A stretch of 64,000 nt of DNA from JAIBJN01 sp963811635 (GTDB lineage Bacteria; Actinomycetota; Thermoleophilia; Gaiellales; Gaiellaceae). Position numbers and translations under genes: made by a program. This document shows positions 31,443 to 44,322 of this stretch, piece by piece; position 1 is the stretch's first letter, and each line of letters starts with the position of its first letter. The stretch covers positions 146,556 to 210,555 of the forward strand of contig CAWESB010000013.1 in assembly GCA_963811635.1 (NCBI GenBank), in the 5' to 3' direction. The notes under the pieces were generated by a model, which did not search any database, had not been told where the DNA came from, and saw nothing but the letters and a program-made list of their open reading frames with translations.

Positions 31443-32378
31443 ATGCGCGCGCTCGCCGTCTCGCTCGTCCTGCTCGGCCTCGTCGTCACTGCGGCGGTCG
31501 TCGGCACCCTCGGGACCGGCGCCGACGACGCCGACGCGGCCGACTGGGCCTTCGCCGAGTCGATGTCGCAGCGGCGGAGCTACGTGGCGGCGGCCGAGAT
31601 CGGCGGCGAGATCTACGCCGCCGGGGGGATGGTGGGGGAGACCGGGCGGCCGCTCGACCTCCTCGCGCGCTACGACCCGAAGACCGACAGCTGGGAGACC
31701 CTCCGCCGCATGCCCGAGCCCACCCGGGCCGGGGCCGCAGCGGCGGTGGACGGGACCCTCTACGTGATCGGTGGCTCGACCGTCGACGGGAACACGGCGG
31801 CGGTCTACGCCTACGACCCCGCGGCCGACGAGTGGACCGAGAAGGCGCCGCTTCCGGGCCCGCGCTTCAACCACTCGGCGGTCGCCCTCGACGGGAAGAT
31901 CTACGTGCTCGGCGGCTTCGCAGAGGGCGAGGAGCAGCGCGACGTCTACGTCTACGACCCGGCAGCCGACACGTGGTCGGAGGGGCCGCCGCTGCCGGTT
32001 CCCAACCACGCCTTCGACGCGGTGGCGTTCGATGGCGAAATCTGGATGATCGGCGGCCGGCGCGGCGACGAGATCCTCCGGGACGTCTGGATCCTGAACC
32101 CGGAGACGGGCGAGTGGCGCCCCGGGCCGGCGATGCCCGAGCCGATGGAGCTCCTCGGCGCCGCCGTCGCAGGCGACCAGATCCATGCCGTCTGGGAGAG
32201 CACGTACCAGATCTACGACGCCGAGTCGGGCACCTGGAGCGAGGGGCCCCGCTCCCTCGTGACGCGCCACGGCCTGCAGACCTTCTACGTCGACGGGGAG
32301 CTCTTCACCGTCGGCGGCTGCACCACCCAGCTCCGCGACAGTCAGGTCGTCGAGCGACGTGTTCTCCCGGCGCGCTAA
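31443..32378 (+). CDS. exported kelch-repeat protein
   Basis: 311 residues. An N-terminal signal or anchor helix (ALAVSLVLLGLVVTAAVVG) is followed by five kelch blades of about 48 residues; typical units are YVIGGSTVDG...VYAYDPAADEW and IYVLGGFAEG...VYVYDPAADTW, each with GG and the Y/W pair. It probably forms an extracytoplasmic beta-propeller of unknown binding role. It lies between atpG (37 bp) and a peptide ABC transporter (88 bp), inside what would be one atp operon. Confidence 0.85.
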   Translation: MRALAVSLVLLGLVVTAAVVGTLGTGADDADAADWAFAESMSQRRSYVAAAEIGGEIYAAGGMVGETGRPLDLLARYDPKTDSWETLRRMPEPTRAGAAAAVDGTLYVIGGSTVDGNTAAVYAYDPAADEWTEKAPLPGPRFNHSAVALDGKIYVLGGFAEGEEQRDVYVYDPAADTWSEGPPLPVPNHAFDAVAFDGEIWMIGGRRGDEILRDVWILNPETGEWRPGPAMPEPMELLGAAVAGDQIHAVWESTYQIYDAESGTWSEGPRSLVTRHGLQTFYVDGELFTVGGCTTQLRDSQVVERRVLPAR

Positions 32379-32466
32379 CTTCACGCCGCCAGGTGCGTCT
32401 AAGCACCCAGTGGCCGCCCGGCCAGAACGACGTGCGGCCGTTGCATTGGAATAGAGGAGGGCAGCA

Positions 32467-34131
32467 GTGCGAAGAAAGACATGGCTCATGCTCGTTGCAG
32501 CGCTGATTGCGGTGTTGACACTCGGAGCCGCCGGTTGCGGTGGCGACGACGACGACAGCAACGCCGGCGCCGACACGAGCGGTGGCACGGACACCTCGGG
32601 CGGCCCCGCGGCCGAGCAGGTGCTCCGGATCGCATGGGGCGCAGAGCCTCCGTCGCTCGACCCGGGTAAGGCCACGGACACGACGTCGTCGAACGTCCTT
32701 CTGGCCCTCATGGACCCGCTCGTGAAACTGAATCCCGATACGCTCGCAGCTGAGCCGGCGCTTGCCGAAAGCTGGGACGTCGAGGGGACCACGGTCACGT
32801 TCCATCTTCGGGACGACGCGACGTGGACGAACGGTGACCCGGTCACCGCGCAGGACTTCGTGTACTCGTGGAAGCGCACGTTGAGCCCCGAGCTCGCGGC
32901 CGACTACGCGTACCAGCTGTACGGCATCACGGGCGCTGCCGAGTACAACGGTTGCGAGAAGGACTGCGACAAGCTGGCCGACGCCGTTGGTGTCACCGCT
33001 GTCGACGACACCACGCTCCAGGTGGAGCTGACGTCCGAGCAGCCGTGGTTCATCCAGCAGGCGGCGCACCACTCGTTCCTCCCGGTTCACCAGGCGACCG
33101 TCGAAGAGTTCGGCGACAACTGGACCGACCCGGAGAACATCGTCACCAACGGGCCCTTCATGCTCGACTCCTGGGAGCACGAGGCCTCGATCAACATGGT
33201 GAAGAACCCCGACTGGCGCGACGCCGACACCGTCTCGCTCGAGCGGATCGACGGTCCGATCATCGTCGACGGCACGACCCGCGTGCAGTCCTTCGAGGCC
33301 GGCGAGGTCGACGCCCTCGACGGCGCGGGCCTTCCGCCCGAGGAGATCGAGCGGTTGAAGACCGAGTCGTACTACGAGCAGTACCCCGCGCTGGGGACGT
33401 ACTACTACGGCTTCAACACGAAGAACATCGGCCTGGCCGAGCGCAAGGCGCTCTCGCTGGCGATCAACCGGAAGATCATCACCGACGAGATCGACCGGAC
33501 GGGCCGCTCGCAGGCTACGGGCATGACACCGGAGGGAATCGCCGGGTTCGATGTCATCAACCCGAACTCGCCGTGGCTCCCGCCCGAAGGTGACATCGAG
33601 CAGGCTAAGGCGATGCTCGCCGAGGAGCCGAACCCGGATACCGAGATCAACCTCTTCCACAACGACGCGCCCGGCCACCCCGAGATCGCCGTGGCCGTGC
33701 AGGACATGTGGAAGGAGCTCGGCATCGAGACGACCATCAAGGCGCAGGAGTGGGCCCAGTACCTCGAGTTCCTCGGCCCGCCGCCGAACAAGGCCGTCGA
33801 CGTGTATCGCCTCGGGTGGATCTACGACTTCCCGGATGCGATCAACGGGCTCGAGCTGTTCACGTGCGACTCCGGCAACAACAACACCAACTGGTGCAAC
33901 AAGGACTACGACGCCCTTGTCGAGGAAGCCAGGAAGACGCCGGACGACGAGGCACGCTACGACCTCTATCGCCAGATGGAGGGCATCATGTTCGACGAGG
34001 ACGGCGAGGTGCCGATCACGCCGATCATGTGGTACACGTATCCCAACCTCGAGAACGACGCGGTTCGGGACACGTTCTTCATCAGCCCGCTCGACCAGAT
34101 CGACTTCACCAAGGTCGTCGTCGCGGGCTAG
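32467..34131 (+). CDS. extracellular solute-binding lipoprotein, peptide/nickel (family 5) type
   Basis: 554 residues. Lipoprotein signal with lipobox LGAAGC near residue 23, a Ser/Thr/Gly/Asp linker, then SBP family 5: EPPSLDPGKATDTTS, LAESWDVEGTTVTFHLRDDA (partial), WTNGDPVTAQDFVYSW, and KALSLAINRKII. It captures peptides or similar ligands for the permeases encoded next. GTG start with a GAGGAGGG ribosome site. A strong GC hairpin (34161-34185) follows, likely setting its mRNA excess. Confidence 0.92.
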   Translation: MRRKTWLMLVAALIAVLTLGAAGCGGDDDDSNAGADTSGGTDTSGGPAAEQVLRIAWGAEPPSLDPGKATDTTSSNVLLALMDPLVKLNPDTLAAEPALAESWDVEGTTVTFHLRDDATWTNGDPVTAQDFVYSWKRTLSPELAADYAYQLYGITGAAEYNGCEKDCDKLADAVGVTAVDDTTLQVELTSEQPWFIQQAAHHSFLPVHQATVEEFGDNWTDPENIVTNGPFMLDSWEHEASINMVKNPDWRDADTVSLERIDGPIIVDGTTRVQSFEAGEVDALDGAGLPPEEIERLKTESYYEQYPALGTYYYGFNTKNIGLAERKALSLAINRKIITDEIDRTGRSQATGMTPEGIAGFDVINPNSPWLPPEGDIEQAKAMLAEEPNPDTEINLFHNDAPGHPEIAVAVQDMWKELGIETTIKAQEWAQYLEFLGPPPNKAVDVYRLGWIYDFPDAINGLELFTCDSGNNNTNWCNKDYDALVEEARKTPDDEARYDLYRQMEGIMFDEDGEVPITPIMWYTYPNLENDAVRDTFFISPLDQIDFTKVVVAG

Positions 34132-34160
34132 GAGGCAAACTGCCTTCACGAAACGGAATC

Positions 34161-34185
34161 GGGCGGGGCGCACTGCGCCCCGCCC
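34161..34185 (+). terminator. strong intercistronic stem-loop after the binding-protein gene
   Basis: Arms GGGCGGGGCGC and GCGCCCCGCCC close around a tiny loop. No T run follows. It fits a partial terminator or 3'-end stabiliser separating a highly needed binding protein from the membrane subunits. Confidence 0.6.
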
Positions 34186-34232
34186 GGCTCCTGTTGCGAA
34201 ATAGTGTCTAACGGGTAGACAATCCGAAGCAG

Positions 34233-35174
34233 ATGGCGGGTTTCATCATCAGGAGGATCCTCTGGACCATCCCGGTCATCCTCCTCGTCATCCTCATGAT
34301 CTTCGTGATGATGCGGCAGATCGAGGGCAACCCGTTCCGCCGCACGGAGCGGGCGGTGCCGCCCCAGGTGCAGGCGAACCTCGAGCGCAAGTTCAATCTC
34401 GACAAGCCCGTGTGGCAGCAGTACCTGCTCTACGTGAAGGGCGTCTTCACGCTCGACCTGGGGCCGTCGCTCATCCTGCGTGACCGCACGGTCACCGACA
34501 TCGTCAAAGAGCACTTCCCCCGCTCGATCAAGCTCGGGATCCTCGCCTTCATCTGGGCGATCGTCTTCGGGATCCCCGCGGGGGTGATCGCGGCCCTCAG
34601 GCCGAACACGAAGTACGACTACCTGCTGATGTTCTTCTCGAGCATCGGCTTCGCCTTACCGAGCTTCTTCGTCGCCACCCTGCTCATCTACTACTTCGCC
34701 TTGAAGGTGAACCTCTTCCCGACGAACGGTTGGCCGACCGGGTTCTGGGACATCGACTCGCGCGTCGTTCTCCCATCGCTCGCGCTCGGGCTGTATCCGA
34801 TGGCGTACTTCGCCAGGCTCGTGCGCGGATCGATGCTGGAGACCATGCAGCAGGATTACGTGCGCACCGCGCGCGCGAAGGGGCTGCGCTGGAAGAAGAT
34901 CGTGGTGCGCCACGTGTTCCGGAACTCGCTCATCCCCGTCGTGACCGCGACCGCCCCGCTCTTCGGGCTGATCATCACCGGGGTGTTCGTGATCGAGATC
35001 ATCTTCTCGATCCCCGGCATCGGCAGGTACTTCATCAGCTCGGTGTCGAACCGCGACTACTCGGTCGTGATGGGGATCACCGTGCTAACGTCCATCGTGG
35101 TCATCATCGCGAACCTCTTCGTGGACATCGCGTACGGGTTCCTCGACCCGCGGACGAGGTCGTCGAGGACGTAG
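34233..35174 (+). CDS. peptide ABC transporter permease, DppB/OppB type
   Basis: 313 residues, six membrane segments. Starts MAGFIIRRILWTIPVI, typical of DppB-type permeases, has the LDLGPSLILRDRTVTDIV loop, and the coupling motif YVRTARAKGLRWKKIVVRHVFRN (in part; EAA motif region). It pairs with the next permease to form the channel. ATG start 101 bp after the binding protein, 4 bp before the next gene. Confidence 0.93.
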   Translation: MAGFIIRRILWTIPVILLVILMIFVMMRQIEGNPFRRTERAVPPQVQANLERKFNLDKPVWQQYLLYVKGVFTLDLGPSLILRDRTVTDIVKEHFPRSIKLGILAFIWAIVFGIPAGVIAALRPNTKYDYLLMFFSSIGFALPSFFVATLLIYYFALKVNLFPTNGWPTGFWDIDSRVVLPSLALGLYPMAYFARLVRGSMLETMQQDYVRTARAKGLRWKKIVVRHVFRNSLIPVVTATAPLFGLIITGVFVIEIIFSIPGIGRYFISSVSNRDYSVVMGITVLTSIVVIIANLFVDIAYGFLDPRTRSSRT

Positions 35175-35178
35175 GCCG

Positions 35179-36144
35179 ATGGCCGTCAACCCCCGCGAAG
35201 CCGCAACGCTCCAGCCGCCGACCTCGTCGGTCCCGCTCGCCGAGACGGCCGGCGACCCCATTCGCCAGTCGAGCCTCTGGCGCGACGCGTACCGCCGCTA
35301 CCTGCGGAACAAGGGCGCGGTCGCCGCCGCGATCCTCTTCGTGATCATCCTGCTCTACTGCCTCCTGATCCCGGGCTTCTGGTTCATCCCCGGGATCTGG
35401 ACGACGATCTTCGACATCGACCCGAACGACGCGAACTTCGCCGAGGTGCGCCTGCCGCCGAGCGTCGAGCATCCGTTCGGGACGGACGGCTTCGGCCGCG
35501 ACATCTTCTGCCGCGTGGCGCTCGGGGGGCAGGTCTCGATCGGCATCGGCTTCGCCGCGACGATCGCCATCCTGGTGATCGGCGTCACCTACGGCGCCAT
35601 CTCCGGCTTCATCGGCGGCCGCCTCGACAACGCGATGATGCGCTTCCTCGACGCGCTCTACGGGCTGCCGTACCTGCCCTTCGCGATCCTCGCGCTCGCG
35701 ATCGTCGGATCGGTGAACTTCTGGACGATGGTGCTGGCGCTGACGATCGCGAGCTGGTTCACGACCGCGCGCATCGTGCGCGGCCAGGTGATGACGCTGA
35801 AACAGAACGACTACGTGCGTGCTGCACACGCCGTGGGCGCGCGCTGGCACCGCGTGCTGATGCGGCACCTCCTGCCGAACACGCTCGGCGTCCTCATCAT
35901 CGCCATCTTCCTCGAGCTCCCGAACGTCGTCCTCGGCGAGGCGTTCCTCTCGTTCATCGGCCTCGGCATCAACCCGCCCGACGCGTCCTGGGGCTCGCTC
36001 GCGAGCGAGGGCCGCGAGGCGTACCGGCTCTACCCGATGGACCTCTGGATCCCCAGCCTCTTCATCGCGGCGCTCGTGCTCTCCGCGAACTTCATCGCCG
36101 ACGGCCTCCGCGACGCCCTCGATCCGCGCACGAAAGAGACGTAG
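35179..36144 (+). CDS. peptide ABC transporter permease, DppC/OppC type
   Basis: 321 residues. Long cytoplasmic N-terminus with SLWRDAYRRYLRNKGAVAAA before the first helix, HPFGTDGFGRDIFCRVALGG (a DppC hallmark), and the EAA-type YVRAAHAVGARWHRVLMRHL coupling loop. Six membrane segments. ATG start; 3 bp to the first ATPase gene. Confidence 0.93.
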   Translation: MAVNPREAATLQPPTSSVPLAETAGDPIRQSSLWRDAYRRYLRNKGAVAAAILFVIILLYCLLIPGFWFIPGIWTTIFDIDPNDANFAEVRLPPSVEHPFGTDGFGRDIFCRVALGGQVSIGIGFAATIAILVIGVTYGAISGFIGGRLDNAMMRFLDALYGLPYLPFAILALAIVGSVNFWTMVLALTIASWFTTARIVRGQVMTLKQNDYVRAAHAVGARWHRVLMRHLLPNTLGVLIIAIFLELPNVVLGEAFLSFIGLGINPPDASWGSLASEGREAYRLYPMDLWIPSLFIAALVLSANFIADGLRDALDPRTKET

Positions 36145-36147
36145 CCG

Positions 36148-37158
36148 ATGGCGCTCCTGGAAGTCGACGACCTCCGGACGTACTTCTTTACCCGCGAGGG
36201 GGCCGTCCAGGCAGTCGACGGGGTCTCGTTCAACGTCGAGAAGGGCAAGACGCTCGGGATCGTGGGCGAGTCCGGCTGCGGCAAGTCCGTCACCGCGCTC
36301 TCGATCATGGGCCTGATCCCGAAGCCGCCGGCGAAGATCGTCAGCGGCTCCGTCACGTACGAGGGCCGGGACCTGACGACGCTCTCCGAGCACCAGCTCG
36401 AGGATGTCCGCGGCAAGGAGATCGCGATGATCTTCCAGGACCCGATGACGTCCCTGAACCCGACGTTCAAGATCGGGACGCAGATCACGGAGACGATCCG
36501 CCGCCATTTCGACTCCTCGAAGGAGGCCGCCCGCCAGCGCGCGGTCGAGCTGCTCGAGGAGGTCGGGATCCCGCGCGCGGCCGAGCGCCTCGACGACTAC
36601 CCGCACCAGTTCTCGGGAGGCATGCGCCAGCGCGTGATGATCGCGATCGCGCTCTCCTGCAGCCCGAACCTGCTGATCGCGGACGAGCCCACGACGGCGC
36701 TCGACGTCACCATCCAGGCGCAGATCCTCGACCTGCTCGAGCGGCTCCGCGAGGAGCACCAGATGGCGATGATCATCATCACCCACGACATGGGCGTCGT
36801 CGCCGAGGTCGCGGACGACGTGGCCGTCATGTACGCGGGCCAGATCGTCGAGCAGGCCTCCGTCCTCGACCTCTTCGATAACCCGGAGCACCCGTACACC
36901 GAGGCCATGCTCGGCGCGCTGCCCCAGCTCGAGGGCGAGGGCATCCGGGAGGGCCGGTTGACGGCGATCCCGGGCCGCCCGCCGGACCTCGTCGACCCGC
37001 CCGAGGCCTGCCGCTTCGCCGCCCGGTGCCCGTACAACGGACAGGACGCGTGCGCGACCAAGCCGCAGGAGCTGCGTGAGGTACGGCCGGGCCACCTGGT
37101 GCGCACCATGCACCCGACGAGCGAGCGCGGCCGGGCGCGCGAGACGGTGACGACGTGA
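36148..37158 (+). CDS. peptide ABC transporter ATP-binding protein, DppD/OppD type
   Basis: 336 residues. Walker A GESGCGKSVT, Q-loop MIFQDPMTSLNP, signature FSGGMRQRVMIAIAL, Walker B LLIADEPTTALDV, and H-loop IITHDMG. The C-terminal oligopeptide-transporter extension has CRFAARCPYNGQDAC with three closely set Cys, as in this subfamily. It overlaps the second ATPase by 4 bp; the two form a heterodimer. Confidence 0.95.
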   Translation: MALLEVDDLRTYFFTREGAVQAVDGVSFNVEKGKTLGIVGESGCGKSVTALSIMGLIPKPPAKIVSGSVTYEGRDLTTLSEHQLEDVRGKEIAMIFQDPMTSLNPTFKIGTQITETIRRHFDSSKEAARQRAVELLEEVGIPRAAERLDDYPHQFSGGMRQRVMIAIALSCSPNLLIADEPTTALDVTIQAQILDLLERLREEHQMAMIIITHDMGVVAEVADDVAVMYAGQIVEQASVLDLFDNPEHPYTEAMLGALPQLEGEGIREGRLTAIPGRPPDLVDPPEACRFAARCPYNGQDACATKPQELREVRPGHLVRTMHPTSERGRARETVTT

Positions 37159-38054
37159 GCGAGTCGGCCACGATCACCCCGGCCACCGCCATCAACGACG
37201 GCTCGCTCCTCACGGTCACCGACCTGACGAAGCACTTCCCGGTGCGCAAGGGGATCCTCTGGGAGAAGACGGTCGGCTACGTGAAGGCGGTCGACGGCGT
37301 CACCTTCTCGATCCCGGAGGGCAAGACGCTCGGGCTCGTCGGCGAGTCCGGCTCGGGCAAGTCGACGACCGGCTACTGCATCCTCCAGCTGATCCGGCCG
37401 ACGGGCGGCTCCATTCGCTTCCAGGGCAAGGAGCTGACGACCCTCAAGGGCGAGCAGCTCCGCAAGACGCGGCAGGACATGCAGATCGTCTTCCAGGACC
37501 CGTACTCTTCGCTCGACCCGCGCATGACGGTCGGGAACATCGTCTCCGAGCCCCTCGAGGTGCACGGCATGGGGACGCGCCGGAGCCGGACCGAGACGGT
37601 GCGGCGCCTGCTCGAGGTCGTCGGCTTCAACCCGAACTTCACGAACCGCTACCCGCACGAGTTCTCCGGCGGGCAGCGTCAGCGCATCGGCATCGCAAGG
37701 GCGCTCGCGCTCAACCCGAAGCTGATCGTCTGCGACGAGCCCGTCTCGGCGCTCGACGTCTCCATCCAGGCGCAGATCCTCAACCTGCTCAAGGACCTGC
37801 AGCGGGACTTCGGGCTCACGTATCTCTTCATCTCGCACGACCTCGCGGTCGTGCGGACGATGTCGGACGAGATCGCTGTCATGAACCAGGGCAAGCTCGT
37901 CGAGGTGGGACCGGCGGAGCAGGTGTACACGCACCCGAAGGAGGAGTACACGAAGGCGCTCTTCACCGCCGTGCCGGTTCCCGACCCGCGGCGCCAGCGC
38001 GAGCGCAAGGCAGAGCGGGCGCGGCTCCGGCTCGAGCGCATCGCCGGTATGTAG
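37155..38054 (+). CDS. peptide ABC transporter ATP-binding protein, DppF/OppF type
   Basis: 299 residues. Walker A GESGSGKSTT, IVFQDPYSSLDPRMTV, signature FSGGQRQRIGIARAL, Walker B IVCDEPVSALDV, H-loop FISHDLAV, and the C-terminal HPKEEYTKALFTAVPVPDP of OppF-type proteins. GTG start overlapping the previous stop. Last gene of the transporter operon; an inverted repeat (38055-38085) follows directly. Confidence 0.95.
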   Translation: MSESATITPATAINDGSLLTVTDLTKHFPVRKGILWEKTVGYVKAVDGVTFSIPEGKTLGLVGESGSGKSTTGYCILQLIRPTGGSIRFQGKELTTLKGEQLRKTRQDMQIVFQDPYSSLDPRMTVGNIVSEPLEVHGMGTRRSRTETVRRLLEVVGFNPNFTNRYPHEFSGGQRQRIGIARALALNPKLIVCDEPVSALDVSIQAQILNLLKDLQRDFGLTYLFISHDLAVVRTMSDEIAVMNQGKLVEVGPAEQVYTHPKEEYTKALFTAVPVPDPRRQRERKAERARLRLERIAGM

Positions 38055-38085
38055 GGTCGGACTGTAGGACTAACCTCCTCCGACC
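38055..38085 (+). terminator. inverted repeat after the peptide transporter operon
   Basis: Arms GGTCGG (38055-38060) and CCGACC (38080-38085) enclose 19 nt. It could be a weak terminator or an operator for the anti-sigma-like gene. Confidence 0.3.
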
Positions 38086-38103
38086 GATATCGTCAGAGAA
38101 GGT

Positions 38104-38586
38104 ATGGCTGGCAAGGACCCGCTGATTCAGGGCGGCATCTGTGATCGCGCCCGTGAATGGACGTCGCTTCGACTCGACGGCGAGCTTTCGCCGCTCGAGG
38201 ACGAGCTGCTGCAGCGACACCTCGAGGTGTGCGACGAATGTCGCGCGTTCGAGTACGACGTCCGCTGGGCCACGGACGTCCTGCGGCTGACCCCGCAGGA
38301 GCGCCCGTCGCAGCGCCTGAGGGTCTCGGTCGCCAGCAAGCCGCGGGTCACGGCCCGCCGGGTCACCGCCATCGCTGCGACGGCGGCGCTCGCCCTCGGC
38401 GCCCTGATCGGCGCCCTCGTGGATCGGCCGTCCTCGTCGACGCCGTCGCAGTTGCCCAACGAGATCAGCTTCCTCACGAACGCGCAGCGCGACGCGAACG
38501 ACTTCCGGAAGCTCCCGCGGACGAGGATCCTCTCGCCCGCACCGTCGCCGAGTGCGCCGCCGAACACGCCTGAAGGCGTGATCTAG
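38104..38586 (+). CDS. anti-sigma-like zinc-finger (zf-HC2) membrane protein
   Basis: 160 residues. N-terminal zf-HC2 pattern: Cys13, then LDGELSPLEDELLQRHLEVCDEC with His39, Cys43 and Cys46, the HxxxCxxC of zinc-binding anti-sigma factors. One membrane segment (VTAIAATAALALGALIGAL) and a Pro/Ser-rich extracytoplasmic tail. Such proteins usually hold an ECF sigma factor, but no sigma gene is beside it; the next gene is atpD. The ligand and partner are unknown. Confidence 0.8.
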   Translation: MAGKDPLIQGGICDRAREWTSLRLDGELSPLEDELLQRHLEVCDECRAFEYDVRWATDVLRLTPQERPSQRLRVSVASKPRVTARRVTAIAATAALALGALIGALVDRPSSSTPSQLPNEISFLTNAQRDANDFRKLPRTRILSPAPSPSAPPNTPEGVI

Positions 38587-38609
38587 CCCAACCGGCGCTC
38601 GAGCGTCGA

Positions 38610-38615
38610 TAGACT
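38610..38615 (+). promoter_or_regulatory. -10-like box upstream of atpD
   Basis: TAGACT in the 80-bp gap before atpD; no clear -35. It suggests that atpD-atpC have their own promoter, as expected since they are separated from the rest of the atp genes. Confidence 0.3.
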
Positions 38616-38666
38616 TGTGGTGGCCGGAAAGCCGGCAATCCTCGCACGCGATCACCCAGGAGATTC

Positions 38667-40163
38667 ATGGCCACCGAGACGAAGAATGTCGGCAAGATCG
38701 TGGAGATCAAGGGCGTTGTCATCGACGCCGTCTTCCACGGCGAGCTCCCGAGCATCTACAACGCCCTGCGTATCCAGGTCCCCGAGCAGGACGGCCGCCC
38801 CGCGGTCGACCTGATCGCCGAGGTCCAACAGCATCTCGGGAACGACCGCGTCCGCGCCGTGGCGATGGACTCCACCGACGGCGTTGCCCGCGGCACCGAC
38901 GTCGAGGACACGGGTGCGCCGATCTCCGTCCCGGTCGGCCAGGCGACGCTCGGCCGGATCTTCAACGTCCTCGGGGCGGCCATCGATGAGGGCGACGACG
39001 TGGAGTCCGAGCGCTGGCCGATCCATCGGCCGGCGCCGACCTTCGAGGAGCTCCAGCCGACCGTTGAGATCTTCGAGACCGGCATCAAGGTGATCGACCT
39101 GCTCGCCCCCTACGTCAAGGGCGGCAAGGTCGGGCTCTTCGGCGGGGCCGGGGTGGGCAAGACCGTGCTCATCCAGGAGCTGATCCGCAACATCGCCGCC
39201 GAGCACGAGGGCCTCTCGGTCTTCGCGGGCGTGGGCGAGCGCTCGCGCGAGGGCAACGACCTGTGGCGCGAGATGAAGGAATCAGGCGTCATCGACAAGA
39301 CGGCGCTCGTCTTCGGGCAGATGAACGAACCGCCCGGTGCGCGCCTGCGCGTCGGCCTTGCGGGGCTGACCATGGCCGAGTACTTCCGCGACGAAGGTCA
39401 GGACGTGCTCCTCTTCATCGACAACATCTTCCGCTTCGTGCAGGCGGGCTCGGAGGTCTCGGCGCTGCTCGGGCGCATGCCTTCGGCGGTCGGCTACCAG
39501 CCGACGCTCGCCACCGAGATGGGCCAGCTTCAGGAGCGGATCACGTCCACCCGCAAGGGCTCGGTCACCTCGGTGCAGGCCATCTACGTCCCCGCCGACG
39601 ACCTCACCGACCCCGCGCCTGCGAACACGTTCGCCCACCTCGACGCCACGACCACGCTCTCGCGCTCGATCGCGGAGCAGGCGATCTACCCGGCCGTCGA
39701 CCCGCTCGACTCCGTCTCTCGGGCGCTCCAGCCCGACATCGTCGGCGACGAGCACTACGACACCGCGACCCGCGTACAGGAGATCCTCCAGCGCTACAGG
39801 GACCTCCAGGACATCATCGCCATCCTCGGCATGGACGAGCTCTCAGACGAGGACAAGCTCACCGTCCAGCGGGCGCGCAAGGTGCAGCGCTTCCTTTCGC
39901 AGCCCTTCTTCGTCGCGGAGGTCTTCACCGGCAGTCCGGGCCAGTACGTCAAGCTCGAGGACACGATCAAGGGCTTCCGGGAGATCATCGAGGGCAAGCA
40001 CGACGAGCTCCCCGAGCAGGCCTTCTACATGGTCGGGACGATCGAGGAGGCCGTCGCGCGTGCCAAGGAGATGACGGGCGACGAGGCGCCGGCGGCTGCG
40101 GCCGAGGAAGCCGATGAGCCGGAGGCCTCGGAGGAGCTCGAGGCGGAGCCGGCCGCCGTCTAG
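38667..40163 (+). CDS. atpD: ATP synthase F1 subunit beta
   Basis: 498 residues. Catalytic subunit: P-loop GGAGVGKTVLI, catalytic Glu in GVGERSREGNDLW, LLFIDNIFRFVQAGSEVSAL and the DELSEED-type ELSDEDKL. The C-terminus has an acidic Ala/Glu tail of about 25 residues beyond the usual end. ATG with an AGGAG ribosome site. It is 7.3 kb away from atpG, with atpC 12 bp downstream. Confidence 0.97.
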   Translation: MATETKNVGKIVEIKGVVIDAVFHGELPSIYNALRIQVPEQDGRPAVDLIAEVQQHLGNDRVRAVAMDSTDGVARGTDVEDTGAPISVPVGQATLGRIFNVLGAAIDEGDDVESERWPIHRPAPTFEELQPTVEIFETGIKVIDLLAPYVKGGKVGLFGGAGVGKTVLIQELIRNIAAEHEGLSVFAGVGERSREGNDLWREMKESGVIDKTALVFGQMNEPPGARLRVGLAGLTMAEYFRDEGQDVLLFIDNIFRFVQAGSEVSALLGRMPSAVGYQPTLATEMGQLQERITSTRKGSVTSVQAIYVPADDLTDPAPANTFAHLDATTTLSRSIAEQAIYPAVDPLDSVSRALQPDIVGDEHYDTATRVQEILQRYRDLQDIIAILGMDELSDEDKLTVQRARKVQRFLSQPFFVAEVFTGSPGQYVKLEDTIKGFREIIEGKHDELPEQAFYMVGTIEEAVARAKEMTGDEAPAAAAEEADEPEASEELEAEPAAV

Positions 40164-40175
40164 CGGAGGTCCTCG

Positions 40176-40607
40176 ATGGCCACGCAGGAGGGCGCAGCCC
40201 GCACCTTCGACCTCTCGCTCGTGACGCCCGAGGGGCCGGCGTTCGAGGGCGAGGCGGAGATGCTGATCGTCCCCGGCGCGTCCGGGGAGATCGGCGTGCT
40301 CGCGCGCCACGCGCCGCTCGTCGCCATGCTCAAGGCCGGGGAGATCCGGGTGAAGTCGCAAGGCGAGTGGCAAGCCTTCGCAGCCGGGCCCGGCTACTTC
40401 AAGGTGCAGCAGGACCGCGCGCTCGTCCTGGTCGACGACGCGGTGCGCGCCGAGGAGATCGACGTCGAGGAGGCCCGGCGCGAGGCCGACGAGGCCCGGG
40501 CCCTGCTCGAGGAGATCGATGCGGGCGCGGATGAGCACGACCGCTGGAAGGTCGAGCAGCGCCTTCGCCACGCCGAGAACAAGCTCGCCGTCGCGGGCCA
40601 CGACTAG
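40176..40607 (+). CDS. atpC: ATP synthase F1 subunit epsilon
   Basis: 143 residues. N-terminal beta-sandwich with LSLVTPEGPAFEGEAEMLIVPGASGEIGVLARHAPL (read in parts), then a two-helix C-terminal domain of Glu/Arg/Ala repeats that regulates rotation. Ribosome site GCGGAGGTCC before the ATG. It ends the second atp block; metH starts 45 bp later from its own promoter-like box. Confidence 0.93.
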   Translation: MATQEGAARTFDLSLVTPEGPAFEGEAEMLIVPGASGEIGVLARHAPLVAMLKAGEIRVKSQGEWQAFAAGPGYFKVQQDRALVLVDDAVRAEEIDVEEARREADEARALLEEIDAGADEHDRWKVEQRLRHAENKLAVAGHD

Positions 40608-40639
40608 CCCGGTTCCAGCCCCACCTCGGCGCCGAAAGG

Positions 40640-40645
40640 CACAAT
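40640..40645 (+). promoter_or_regulatory. -10-like box of metH
   Basis: CACAAT, 7 nt before the GTG at 40653, no ribosome site: another apparently leaderless start. No SAM or cobalamin riboswitch fits in the 45-bp gap. Confidence 0.35.
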
Positions 40646-40652
40646 TCACGGG

Positions 40653-44303
<3,651 letters not shown>

Positions 44304-44322
44304 CCGGGTAGAGCACCGGATC

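Noticed and set aside
31406..38666. Recent mobile-element insertion inside the atp operon
   Set aside because: No transposase, integrase, terminal repeats or target duplication seen at either border, and base composition matches the surroundings.
40608..40652. SAM or cobalamin riboswitch before metH
   Set aside because: The gap is 45 bp and shows no conserved riboswitch blocks; a leaderless promoter fits better.
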